Shown one piece after another: positions 33,743 through 44,447 of a DNA stretch of 64,000 nt. Within the stretch, counting starts at the first letter, position 1, and the number at the start of each line of letters is the position of its first letter. The stretch spans positions 186,001 through 250,000 of the forward strand of contig JAQOOI010000069.1 of the NCBI GenBank assembly GCA_028554645.1, given 5' to 3'. Source of the DNA: Omphalotus guepiniiformis (taxonomy: Eukaryota > Basidiomycota > Agaricomycetes > Agaricales > Omphalotaceae). The translations under genes were made by a program, and so were the position numbers. A model generated the notes under the pieces. It was not told where the DNA came from. It worked only from the letters and a program-made list of their open reading frames with translations, and searched no databases.

Positions 33743-36063
33743 CAGTCCAAGTGAATGACATTCTATGTGAGTTCATTGATCGTTGTGTAATGGTTTATTT
33801 GGATGACATTGTCATTTATTCTCGCTCCTGGAATGATCATCTTCATGATGTGTTGGCGGTGATGGAAAAACTGGAAATGAATGATTTAGTGCTACACGAG
33901 GACAAATGTCAATGGGCGACAAACAAAATCCTTTATCTGGGGCACATTGTTACTGGAACAGGTATACATCCAAACCCCGAGAAGATTTCGACTATATTGT
34001 CTTGGCCTACTCCGGCAGATGTAACTGCGGTCCGAGGATTCTTGAACATTGCTGGTTACTACCGTCGTTTTGTTCAGAACTTCACGCGTACTGCTGGACC
34101 CATGTATGATCTCTTGCATGGTTCACCAAAAAAGCGTCAAGCCATCATCTGGACTGCTGAATGTGAAAAAGCCTTTCGTACATTGAAACGGAAACTTACA
34201 TCTTCTCCAGTTCTTGCTCATCCTACACCTTGGTGTTTGTTCGTTATCGATACCGATGCTTCTGATGAATGCATAGGAGGTGTCCTTCAACAAAGCCAGG
34301 AGGCTTGGAAGTTTCTGGAGGAGGAGAAGGATCATTGTAAGGATTTAGAACGATTCAAGTTCAAACAAAAAGACTTACGGACAATAGCTTTCGAATCTCG
34401 AAGGTTGACCGCTACTGAACGGCGATACTCAGCTCAAGAACGCGAAATGCTGGCAGTTGTCTACATGCTTCAGAAGTTTCGAGGATATATTGAAGGTTCT
34501 CCCATTGTGGTACGCAGTAATCATGAATCCTTGAAATATTTCCTAACACAAAAACATCTTGGTCGACGCTTGACTCGATTTGCTGATGACATTGCACATT
34601 TCGATGTGCAGATTCAGTATCGCCCAGGTCATGCTCAGGTTGTTGCAGATTCAGTATCGCCCAGGTCATGCTCAGGTTGTTGCAGATGCCTTGTCACGCC
34701 GCAAGGATCTTCCCAAAGTCATCGAGGAGGAAACATATCAACCATTGTTCGCATTTCCTATGGAAGAAACTACAGCGGATAGGGAACGACAGTTCGAAAT
34801 GACTTTCAACATCCTTGTGAGTTACGAGAAACGACTTTATAATGGTGCTGACCCAGCTCTCATTGGAACTGGAAAATATTCCCTTTCCCGTAATCTTCTG
34901 TTCAAGGATATTAGTGAAACAGACGAGCCACAAATGGTGGTGGTACCTACATCACTTGACTCAGCTGTTAACACCATTCGAACTCTCCATACCGATCTTG
35001 GACATCTAGGTATTCAAGCGGTATTGGATGCCCTTCGTCCTCGAGTTTGGTTTCCTTATATGACGGAGCTTGTAGAACGAGTCCTTGGTATCTGTGACAA
35101 TTGTCAATTCACAAAGCGAGAAGGAAAAGTTGTCCAACCTCTCCATCCACTTCCTGGAGTTGACGTTGCAGACCTCTGGTCGTTCGATTTTATAGGACCA
35201 TTACCTGAAACAAAAAATGGTAATCGGTATCTATTAACTGCTATGGACCTCGGGACACTATACCTATGCAGTACCACTTGTACGTCGTTCAGCCGAAGCC
35301 GTCATTTCCCTGCTTCGTACCATCATCTCCACCTATGGAAAACCGAAGTCAGTTCTAACCAATAATGGAGAAGAGTTTATGTCCTACCAATTCCAAAACT
35401 ACCTCCAACGTCTTGGAATCACTCACTTACACACTACTCCCTACCATCCTCAGACCAACGGACGACTCGAGAAGTTCAATGACACCTGTGTTCAAATCTT
35501 AGCCCGATTCACAGCTCCAGATAGGCAGAATGAGTGGGATGAATATGTACCTGATGCATTACTTGCTCATCAAGCGCATACGAACTGAAGCTTGGGACAT
35601 TCACCTATGTTCATGGTGAATGGACGAGAGCCAACACTTCCTCATGATTCTGTCTATAACATTATCAGAATCCCTCCTACCGATAAAGAAATTGAAGACT
35701 TACAAAACAAACGCCTCGCATATGTGCAGGACTTGGAGAAATTCCGAACCGAAGCAAATGAAAAAGGCTAGCGCTATTGGAAAAAGCTGCTGCAGAAAGA
35801 GAGAACTCTTATCACGAAAGAGGGCTTGGAGTAGGAGACCTGGTGAAAAGGATAAACGAACGTCAGTCGAAACACCACCCCCGATGGGATGGTCCTTTCA
35901 TAATTTGAGATGTAACTGACAAAAACACTTACCAGTTGATGGCCCGAAATGGATACATTCTGAAACACCTTTACAACGGGGAACGACTTCGAAGATATTA
36001 CTCTACCTCTCAGCCAGAATCAAAGCTCTGGTATGCTTCTGCCAACCTACAGCGAAAGGACGC
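33743..36063 (+). pseudogene. element A pol, rest of RT, RNase H and integrase, frameshifted
   Basis: RT resumes with NDILCEFIDRCVMVYLDDIV (YLDD catalytic pair) and the thumb motif RGFLNIAGYYRRFV. RNase H has VIDTDASDECIGGVLQ and RRYSAQEREMLAVVY. A 37-bp tandem duplication (34611-34684) shifts the frame at VQIQYRPGHAQVVAD. Integrase follows with an HHCC finger (HTDLGHLGI...CDNCQ), WSFDFIGPLP, VLTNNGEEF in place of the usual D-x-G, and the Glu in NGRLEKFND. Further frame changes and stops occur near 35260, 35588, 35770 and 35910. The 3' end is cut at 36063 by the LTR of E. Confidence 0.9.
34611..34684. repeat. 37-bp tandem duplication in element A RNase H
   Basis: The unit begins gattcagtatcgcccaggtc and is present at 34611-34647 and again at 34648-34684. 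The length is 1 more than a multiple of 3, so it shifts the pol frame. Confidence 0.95.
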
Positions 36064-37440
36064 TGATGCGCCGATTTTCGGCATCTGCATTAAAAGCCAG
36101 GTGATTAATCATTTTAGGCATTTGCAGTGAGGTATTAGAGGGTTGAAAGGTGCCCGCCTTGTCAATCAAAATGTGTTGTGATTTGAGTAATAAAGCATGT
36201 TCTATTACCTACGGTACAACATGTGTATCAAGGTTCTAGGCTAGTCAGTACAGTTGTGATGTAGAGAATTGTTCAATAGCCATCCACTGTTGAATCAGAC
36301 TCACCCAATCTCGTAACGAGAACTCTGACATCACAACGTCAATTGCATCATATAACTATTAGGGGAACATCTTCCTCCGGTCAATAAAGAATAAAAACCC
36401 GGCGGAAACTAAAAATGGATGGGACGCGAAATAGAGTCGAAATAATGGATCTAGAATAGTTTTGGGGTATTTACTCCTTAATTAATGGCCAGGAGCAAAA
36501 GTTGATCGAGGAAATTTGCTTCGATTAATTGTCCGGTGAAAATTGCTTGACAAGAAACCGGTTAGGAGGTGTAAAAACTCGATCAGTAAAATTTCTCGGA
36601 ATACTACTGAATTGAAGGAGTTCCTTTAACGAAACAATGTGATACTTTGAGGGGTATAATTTCTATCAGGTGATTAATCCTATGGAACCCGGATGCCCGA
36701 GAAATGTCAAGGAAATCCGTAAAAATGAAATAAAGGGGCTGAATATTGACTATAATAAAAATAATGGAATTAAAACGCATTTTTGAGGTTTTGCCTCATA
36801 AAATAGATCTATACAAGTAATAATGGACATACTTGACACAGATACTTACAACCTACATACACGGATATAGGTATATATATAAAACAGGACAGTTTAGCTA
36901 TAATTTCCGTTTTTATTAATTTTGGACTGGCAGTATGTATAAAAGGGCAGTAACCTGGAGAGAGAAAATCCAGGAGAGTACCATAGAGTCACAGGGTCAC
37001 TGGGGATCGTCTTTATAACGTGAATCGTGCCTGTGAAGGGAAATCCTACCAAAAACATAAAGTTGCCCTGGTCTGTTTATAGTCCGGTGTTTATTGCGAT
37101 ATTGTATAAAGATCATTGTTGGTTGAATTGAACTGGTTGTGTTATTGGAATTGGTTGTTTGATCTTGTGGTCAATTGGTTGTGATTGTGCAGTGAACACC
37201 TGTCTTGTTCAAAACCGTCTTGTGCTACTTTTTGCCTTAGTGCATTTTAAAAGCTCAGCTATAAAGTTCTTGTGATAAAGATATAAAGTTCTAATAAAGA
37301 AGCCATAAGTTTGGTCGTGCGGAACCTTCGACAACGCCCCCTCAGACTCGCACCTTTTGAGTGACTTGGTTGTTTTGGTTGTTTTTGGGTTTTTGTTCAT
37401 TAGCCCTTTAGCAGTTCATTTCCCCGATTCATTCTCATCA
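36064..37440 (+). repeat. LTR1 of family E (5' LTR of E1)
   Basis: A 1377-bp repeat beginning TGATGCGCCG and ending TTCTCATCA. A TATA box (tataaaag) lies at 36938-36945. It differs from LTR2 and LTR3 at 36495, 36749, 36775 and 36861, where those two agree with each other. It is inserted into the integrase end of element A after acgc. Confidence 0.95.
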
Positions 37441-37442
37441 TC

Positions 37443-37460
37443 TGGAGCCCACCGCGAGGG
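37443..37460 (+). other. primer-binding site of E1
   Basis: TGGAGCCCACCGCGAGGG begins 2 nt after the LTR end and is complementary to a tRNA 3' end of form ...GGTGGGCTCCA. The tRNA species was not identified. The same site occurs at 52170-52187. Confidence 0.85.
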
Positions 37461-37614
37461 TCAAAAGTACAAATTGACTTCGTGAGGGACGAATTCGTGG
37501 CTTTCTAACGGAATTTTACCGTTTGAATTACAAGGAGATTTGTGTTGTGCAATAAAGTACTGTTTTGTTCTATACAGTGCTACATAGAGCTTTTGCTTTA
37601 ATTTTGGATTGTGA

Positions 37615-38428
37615 AGTTCACTGGTCAAAATTAGTGGACCTAGCAAACCTAAACCAAAACGTCAGACAAAGAATTCCCAAAGAGCTGGTGAAGAAGTTTT
37701 AAACTTTCAATCCAGATCTTCTACAAGAGAAAGAAGTGTTACTAGTTCCGCATCTAAGGGCAAAGGGAAATCAGTACCAGAGCCTGAAAGTGTTGATCCA
37801 GTATTACCTGGTTCTTTTGTTCTGTCATCTGACAATAATCGGGAGTTCATACCCGGTGAATTTGATCGTTTACGTCCGCCTAAATCTACTGTTGGATTTG
37901 GAAAGTCTTATAGACTACCTGCTTCAGCACAAAAATCTAAAAAGAGTTTCAGAGAAGTTACTACTATGCCTGCTACTAGTACTACTGGTGCTGGTCCAAG
38001 TGGACAAAGTAGAGGAGATGATGATATACCCAGAAACAATGATAATACAAGGACAACTTTTGTGGGAGTTCATGAACTTTCCCCAGAAGCATTGAAGGAA
38101 ATCCAGAATGATAAGCTTCCTAAGAAATCAAAAATGGCACCTATCTTTGACCATGTAGATCCTGGCAGTTTGATAAGCTGGTTGGAACAAGTGGAAGAAA
38201 TATTCCTGAAAATGGGAATTAAAAATGATGCAGCAAAGATTTACTTAGCTACAGACTGGATGACTCATGATACAAAGAAAAGGGTTGAAGCTTACCCTGA
38301 AACAAAAAGTAGAAAGTGGGGAACATTCAAAGATGCTTTGAAACAAAACTTTCCAGAGTCTTCTTTAGAAGAAGGAGGTTCTCTGACCAAGTTGAGAAAG
38401 TTAAATTCAGAGTATGCATATATTCCGT
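37615..38428 (+). pseudogene. E1 gag, 5' part, interrupted by insertion of E2
   Basis: The frame equals that of the complete gag at 52342-54165 up to SEYAYIP, with two substitutions (FDHVDPG for FDYVDPG, KNDAAK for KDDAAK). It runs directly into LTR2 at 38429. The missing 3' part is found inverted at 49777-50790. Confidence 0.9.
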
Positions 38429-39805
38429 TGATGAGAATGAATCGGGGAAATGAACTGCTAAAGGGCTAATGAACAAAAACCCAAAAACAACCAAAACAAC
38501 CAAGTCACTCGAAAGGTGCGAGTCTGAGGGGGCATTGTCGAAGGTTCCGCACGACCAAACTTATGGCTTCTTTATTAGAACTTTATATCTTTATCACAAG
38601 AACTTTATAGCTGAGCTTTTAAAATGCACTAAGGCAAAAAGTAGCACAAGACGGTTTTGAACAAGACAGGTGTTCACTGCACAATCACAACCAATTGACC
38701 ACAAGATCAAACAACCAATTCCAATAACACAACCAGTTCAATTCAACCAACAATGATCTTTATACAATATCGCAATAAACACCGGACTATAAACAGACCA
38801 GGGCAACTTTATGTTTTTGGTAGGATTTCCCTTCACAGGCACGATTCACGTTATAAAGACGATCCCCAGTGACCCTGTGACTCTATGGTACTCTCCTGGA
38901 TTTTCTCTCTCCAGGTTACTGCCCTTTTATACATACTGCCAGTCCAAAATTAATAAAAACGGAAATTATAGCTAAACTGTCCTGTTTTATATATATACCT
39001 ATATCCGGGTATGTAGGTTGTAAGTATCTGTGTCAAGTATGTCCATTATTACTTGTATAGATCTATTTTATGAGGCAAAACCTCAAAAATGCGCTTTAAT
39101 TCCATTATTTTTATTATAGGCAATATTCAGCCCCTTTATTTCATTTTTACGGATTTCCTTGACATTTCTCGGGCATCCGGGTTCCATAGGATTAATCACC
39201 TGATAGAAATTATACCCCTCAAAGTATCACATTGTTTCGTTAAAGGAACTCCTTCAATTCAGTAGTATTCCGAGAAATTTTACTGATCGAGTTTTTACAC
39301 CTCCTAACCGGTTTCTTGTCAAGCAATTTTCACCGGACAATTAATCGAAGCAAATTTCCTCGATCAACTTTTGTTCCTGGCCATTAATTAAGGAGTAAAT
39401 ACCCCAAAACTATTCTAGATCCATTATTTCGACTCTATTTCGCGTCCCATCCATTTTTAGTTTCCGCCGGGTTTTTATTCTTTATTGACCGGAGGAAGAT
39501 GTTCCCCTAATAGTTATATGATGCAATTGACGTTGTGATGTCAGAGTTCTCGTTACGAGATTGGGTGAGTCTGATTCAACAGTGGATGGCTATTGAACAA
39601 TTCTCTACATCACAACTGTACTGACTAGCCTAGAACCTTGATACACATGTTGTACCGTAGGTAATAGAACATGCTTTATTACTCAAATCACAACACATTT
39701 TGATTGACAAGGCGGGCACCTTTCAACCCTCTAATACCTCACTGCAAATGCCTAAAATGATTAATCACCTGGCTTTTAATGCAGATGCCGAAAATCGGCG
39801 CATCA
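38429..39805 (-). repeat. LTR2 of family E (3' LTR of E2)
   Basis: Reverse-complement copy of the 1377-bp LTR. It matches LTR3 at all four sites that distinguish LTR1. On the minus strand it is preceded by the polypurine tract at 39806-39817, so it is a 3' LTR. Confidence 0.95.
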
Positions 39806-39817
39806 TCTCCCCCAAAC
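39806..39817 (-). other. polypurine tract of E2
   Basis: On the minus strand the sequence GTTTGGGGGAGA directly abuts the LTR start TGATG. This is the expected primer site for plus-strand DNA synthesis. Confidence 0.85.
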
Positions 39818-40371
39818 TAAAATCTTGACCGTCCCCGGTCAATTCTTCAGCCAATCTACTGACTTTTATTTTATAGTACAGCAGTTGTTAAGAGTTCAAT
39901 AAAATTTTCCTCCAACATTATTCATCCGGTCAATATTCCATTATTCAAACACCAGATCGAAAGCCGCTATGGCACAATCACGTGACTTTTTGCCGAACTG
40001 CCGGAACTGAATACAAACAGCTTTGGCCTCACGAACTCAGAAGTGTGTTTTCCTAACTCGTTCATTTTAAAGTTTTTCTGGAATATCGGCCCTCAACACG
40101 AGCTGTTTCCCATCATAGGTGAGTCATTATTACCTTATACGTTGTCATGTCTTTTATTCACATCTTTTTGCTTTTCACGCCCGTCACTTCATTATATATG
40201 GGCTCAACTTCGCTTTTTCTTTCTTCCTATGATTCCTCTCCCTCCGACTCTCAAAATTTACAGAGCGAGCCGGAACTTCGTTCTTTCTTTTCTGACTTGT
40301 ATTCTACTTCTTTTAATCGTTCTATTCTTCTTTTGTGTTGGCTTCATTCTCTCCCTTCTTCGTTTGCTCCA
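39818..40371. promoter_or_regulatory. region upstream of gene X inside element E
   Basis: Non-coding DNA between the polypurine tract and gene X that should contain the X promoter. The X frame is open further upstream with an in-frame ATG at 40147, but the added 75 residues are hydrophobic and Ser/Phe-rich, unlike the rest. Confidence 0.45.
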
Positions 40372-42278
40372 ATGGCACCCAAACTACCAACAGACGACAA
40401 ACGCGGTAGCAAAAAGACGGCCCCAACCGTCGAAGTAACAAGCTCTCGAAAACGCGTCGCTAAATCGAAGAATCCTGTCCCTTCTTTCGAGCCAGTCTCT
40501 CTTCCCCTTGTTCGACACCATATGTTACAAAAGTCGTTAACAAAAATTCAGTCCCAACTTTCCGAAATTTATATCGCCAACTTCGAATCTCCGGACTACG
40601 AGAACGATTATCCCAGTGCCCGTGTCCTGGAGGCTCTAACATACGCATACCTCGACTGGGTAAGACATTTTCTTTATTTTCTTTGTTCCTTATATTAATA
40701 TTTTTATCTCTACCTTCTAGTCTCATTTCTTCGACGACTGGGCTAACGAGACGGATCTGCCTTATTACGCCCGTTGCTTCTGGTGGTCTATTTCTCGTCT
40801 TGCTTGGTTACTTCGCGACAAGGAGTGTAAGGAGTACAAAGACTTCGAACCTCTCGTTATCCCAAAAGCGACTACAAAACGACTTCGCCAGCTGAAACTT
40901 TCGGTAAGTTCCTTATTATATATCCTTTTTCTTTACTAATTCTCTTTATAGCCTTTTCCTCTTTCTCGACAATTACCGGACGTGGATTCGTACGACTTCA
41001 AGAACGAAGCCTCTTTCCAATTCGATTCCTTGCCTGAGTTTTCCGCTCCTCTCGATACCGAAACATCTTCAGTTGCGCCTCCTGTGAAGGTTCTTACTGA
41101 AAATCCGCCGGTCGAGGATGAATACTCGCCTTCTTCCACCGACTCCGACGATTCCGAGCAGCTAGACGAGCTCGCTTCCCCTCCTAAAAAGAAGGCGAAA
41201 CGCGACCCTTCTCCTTCTACTTCCAAGATCGTCACGCGTTCTGCAACTAGGAAACCCGAGTCGGTTGCTCCTGCTCGCGGTCGTGGTAGACCCAAGAAGA
41301 TTAAACCCGAGGTCCGTATTCTTTTTACTGCTCCTATTTTCCTTTTATTTATTTCATCTTTGTCTAGGCTACGGAAGCAAGTGCCGGTGAAGACGATGAA
41401 GTTGTCGACACTGTTACCGCCAATCCGTTCGAGATTACTTACGCTACTAACGCAGTAAGTATCGTTTCTTTCATCTTTCTTCCTTTTATTAACCTTTTAA
41501 AACAGCCTACTGGAAGCCGAAAATCGCTCACACGAGATTCACGTTTCGCCTCTGCCGCTGCCACTATCCCTTTTCAATTCGTCGATCCCACAGGCTTGCG
41601 GCATAAATTCAAGGACCTCGTCTCTGTCAATCGGTCTCTCCAGGGTTACAGTCTCAACCCAATCTGCGCTGGCTGTTTAACCGGCAATTTGAGTCAACCG
41701 TGCGTCTGGCGCGGAGAGGATAATAAGTGCAGCGTCTGCGAGAAGTGGAAACGCCCATGTTCGTTCCAGTATTCCCTTGACAGCATGGCGAAGGTTCGGG
41801 ACCTAGCATACCAAGAAGGGCGTCAACACCCTGCAGGTAAGTCCTCATCCTTTTCCTTTCATTATATCTTTCTAATAACTTTCTAGTTATCAACTCGCAC
41901 GTTTCCAATCTTCTACAGCTTCATACCGAGTTCGATAGTCTGGTTCGACAGTCGAATCAAGCACGCGAGTCTGCCAAACGGCTTAGTTCGTTAATCCACA
42001 CCGAGCAGCAGCGTCTTCGCGATGCTTGCATCGATGCTCGTAGCGTCCTTCGTTCTCTCGAACCTGACGCCGACTTCCTTGCGAACAAGACTCAGATGGA
42101 GCTATTGGCTGCCGCGCTCGGTTGGAAGGTTGACGACTTCCGTCTTCGCAGCTCCGTCGACGTCAACGACCAAGGAGAACCGATCGCAGTGGATCAAGCG
42201 TACCTTGATAAGGCCAAAGAAAACGCTAATCAAAGTGCAGGCGTTGGGGAATCTGAGGAGGTAAGTCCAGAAGCTTAG
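40372..42278 (+). CDS. accessory gene X of element E: AT-hook and Cys-cluster protein, antisense to pol
   Basis: Six exons join without breaking the frame: 40372-40659, 40721-40903, 40952-41311, 41368-41454, 41506-41836 and 41887-42278. All internal borders are GT...AG. The product is about 546 residues. It starts MAPKLPTDDKRGSKK. Near residues 267-273 is an AT-hook core (GRGRPKK) after an acidic/Ser stretch. Residues about 360-391 form a Cys cluster with spacing C-X2-C-X8-C-X8-C-X2-C-X6-C. A helical, Gln/Arg-rich C-terminal part follows. DNA binding is inferred from these two features. No known family was recognised. It lies between pol and the 3' LTR on the opposite strand to the retroelement. 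The 5' part of the right copy is lost to element C. A downstream splice at 42260 could replace the last five residues. Confidence 0.75.
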
Positions 42279-42972
42279 GCACTGGACTTTCTTCCTTCAT
42301 TCATTATTTCGTGCCCCAGCGTCTTCTTTTGAATTACTTTCTTTACGCTTATCTCGACGGTCTCGTTTCTTTGTAGGTCGTGCTGCGTCGCATCGAACAT
42401 TTATTTTACACCTTGTCATTACCTTATCGCTGCCTGTACCTAAGTTTAAGCTCTACCCATTGCTTGTAGACACTTAGTGTACAAAATTTATCATTTTTAT
42501 TGTGTGCCTCTTCTTAATTATGAAGGATTTTACACCTTAAGACTCTAAGAAATCGAAATCACAGCTGACTTTCTAAAGTCCGGCTGAAATTCAAAATCAA
42601 AGGATTGTTACTCAGCGCTTAAATTCCATTTTAAGAAATGCCCACAACTTCGTTATTACATTCTTTTAGCTTTATTATTCTTTTTATTCTTTATGTTTCT
42701 TTTAATTTGAAGGATGAATATACACCGGATAATAAATATATTGATAAGTTTTCCGGAACTTGTCACCCTCTCCCCCAAACCAAAAATTTCAGCGCCCCCG
42801 CTGAACATTATACCCCTAAGAGAATTTGAAGACGATTTTTTCGACCTCAAAAATTTTCCGCCAGGTACAATACATTTTTCAGCTATAAAAGAACAAATGT
42901 AAGGATCGTAAATTGCATCAAACCAACATTCATTCGTTCTATAACTCGTTATCACAAGCTCTTACTTTCTCA
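42279..42972. promoter_or_regulatory. spacer between accessory genes X and Y
   Basis: AT-rich non-coding DNA that should contain the X 3' end and the Y promoter. At 42769-42780 it carries the 12-mer tctcccccaaac, identical to the polypurine tract at 39806-39817 and in the same orientation. The segment is preserved in the right copy (about 61273-61965). Confidence 0.5.
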
Positions 42973-44290
42973 ATGGCCCCTACTCCCTTTTTCATCAAAG
43001 AAGACTGGCTTGCTTTGCTGGAACTTCGTCGCGGCACCTTTGACCGTGCTCGTGCTCGTAACGTTCCCGATGGAGAGATGTTCCAATTCGCTAAGACGCT
43101 TTGTGACTTCTTGGTACGTTATTTCATTTTTAATAACCGTCCGGCGTTTAATAATAATTCGAGTTTAAGGTTAAACCCCTCGATATGGCTACTACAGCTG
43201 CCGACGACGAACTCTTCAAGAAGTTTGAAGACAACGTCACTGCCCTGCAGGCGGTTATGGCGGCTCGTCCTCAAATGTCGCCTCTTCGTTCTGTAGCCGG
43301 ACTTCAGAAACACCTTGACCGTATGGTTCAAGAACGCCTGAAGAATGCCGCTGCTGTTGCTGAAGCAGTTGCTAAGGCTAAGGAAGAAGGTAACAATCGG
43401 AAACGCAAGGTACGATTATCTACCGGACTTATATTCATTATCTAACTTTATTCCAGGGGAAGGAAACTCCCAAGTCAAAGGCTGTTTGTGACGACGACGA
43501 CAATGTTGAAGTCATTATTACCCCTCCTCTCGACAAAACTGTCGCTGAAGCACTTGTAAGTAATTTCCACCCGGTAATTAATACTTTGTACTAACATTTT
43601 GGACACATTGTTCTTACAGATGACTGACGGTACCAAGGACTCTAGCAGTGCTAAAGAAGCTAGTGCCATCAAGAATCTTACTGTAAGTCACTCATTATTT
43701 TCAACCGGACCTATATTAAATCGTTACTAGTTCCGTAAAGCAGAACTTATCGCGAATCAACACGCCGTTGTAAGCATGCCATACTCAGCAGTTCCTGGAT
43801 TGGATCAATCCTCTGGCGCGTACAGGAAGGCTAACCACTACATTTCGAAGGGCTTTGCGACATCCGGCCAAAAACGACTTAAGTTGGAAACAGCTGTTTC
43901 AAACCTTAGTGAAGAAACTGACTGTAAGTACACACTTAATAGTATTCAACATACATTCTGACATTATTCTTTATAGTTGAGAAGGCCCTACGTGATATGG
44001 CTCACACCAGTGTTCTTAAGACACTCGCGTTCGTTCCATACTACGATTACGACCAGCTCACGCTCGAATCTCTTAAGGCTATACACAATTGCCTTCGTAC
44101 GGAGTGTTCTACCCTCGCACACATCGTTCAAACCAACGGTGCTCGTTATCGTGACATGCAGAAGCTAGCAGACAATCTTTCCTTAGTTATTAAGAAGAAG
44201 TCCATTAAAGGTAGTTCCGATGTGGATGGAGATGACTCCATGGACTCAGTAGACTCTACCTCTACCACCGACATGACCACTGACGAGTAG
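42973..44290 (+). CDS. accessory gene Y of element E, antisense to pol
   Basis: Six exons join in frame: 42973-43113, 43170-43409, 43457-43555, 43620-43682, 43731-43923 and 43977-44290, with GT-AG borders throughout. The product is about 349 residues, beginning MAPTPFFIKEDWLALLELRR and ending in an acidic Ser/Thr/Asp tail (DSVDSTSTTDMTTDE). The middle is helix-prone, with many Ala, Lys and Glu (LKNAAAVAEAVAKAKEEG followed by NNRKRK, a possible nuclear signal). No known domain was recognised. It runs in tandem with gene X, and its stop lies only 157 bp from the end of pol, which converges on it. Preservation of all exons in two copies argues that it is a real element gene. Confidence 0.72.
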
Positions 44291-44447
44291 TTCCCCTGGT
44301 ACCACTTTATTTACAACGTTCTTTTTAAATGTCCGGCATATATTATATATACCTAAACACTGTCCTTACTATACATTATGTTCATACTCAGAGTCGTGTA
44401 GTGACTAGATGACTTTGTAATGAAGGATACTAGTTGCAACTTCGAGT

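Larger units (their letters stand above)
26674..36063 (+). mobile_element. element A: degenerate Ty3-type LTR retrotransposon
   Basis: The order on the plus strand is LTR-like leader, gag, protease remnant, reverse transcriptase, RNase H and integrase, the Ty3/Gypsy order. It is inactive. Gag has an internal stop, the protease motif is mutated, and pol carries frameshifts and stops. Three foreign segments interrupt it (solo LTR 29536-29995, unassigned DNA to about 31050, a 2.2 kb insert in RT). Its 3' end is cut at 36063 by the LTR of element E, so its own 3' LTR is not seen and the inner border of the 5' LTR cannot be fixed. Confidence 0.85.

Noticed and set aside
37209..37400. 63-codon open frame (MNKNPKTTKTTKSL...) antisense in the LTR, seen also at 38469 and 51936
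   Set aside because: It recurs only because the LTR recurs; the three copies are near-identical throughout, so conservation is not informative. No family resemblance.
40147..40371. Upstream in-frame ATG of gene X as the true start
   Set aside because: The extra 75 residues are hydrophobic and Ser/Phe-rich with no clear signal-peptide logic for a protein with an AT-hook. ATG 40372 gives a more coherent N-terminus. Not excluded.
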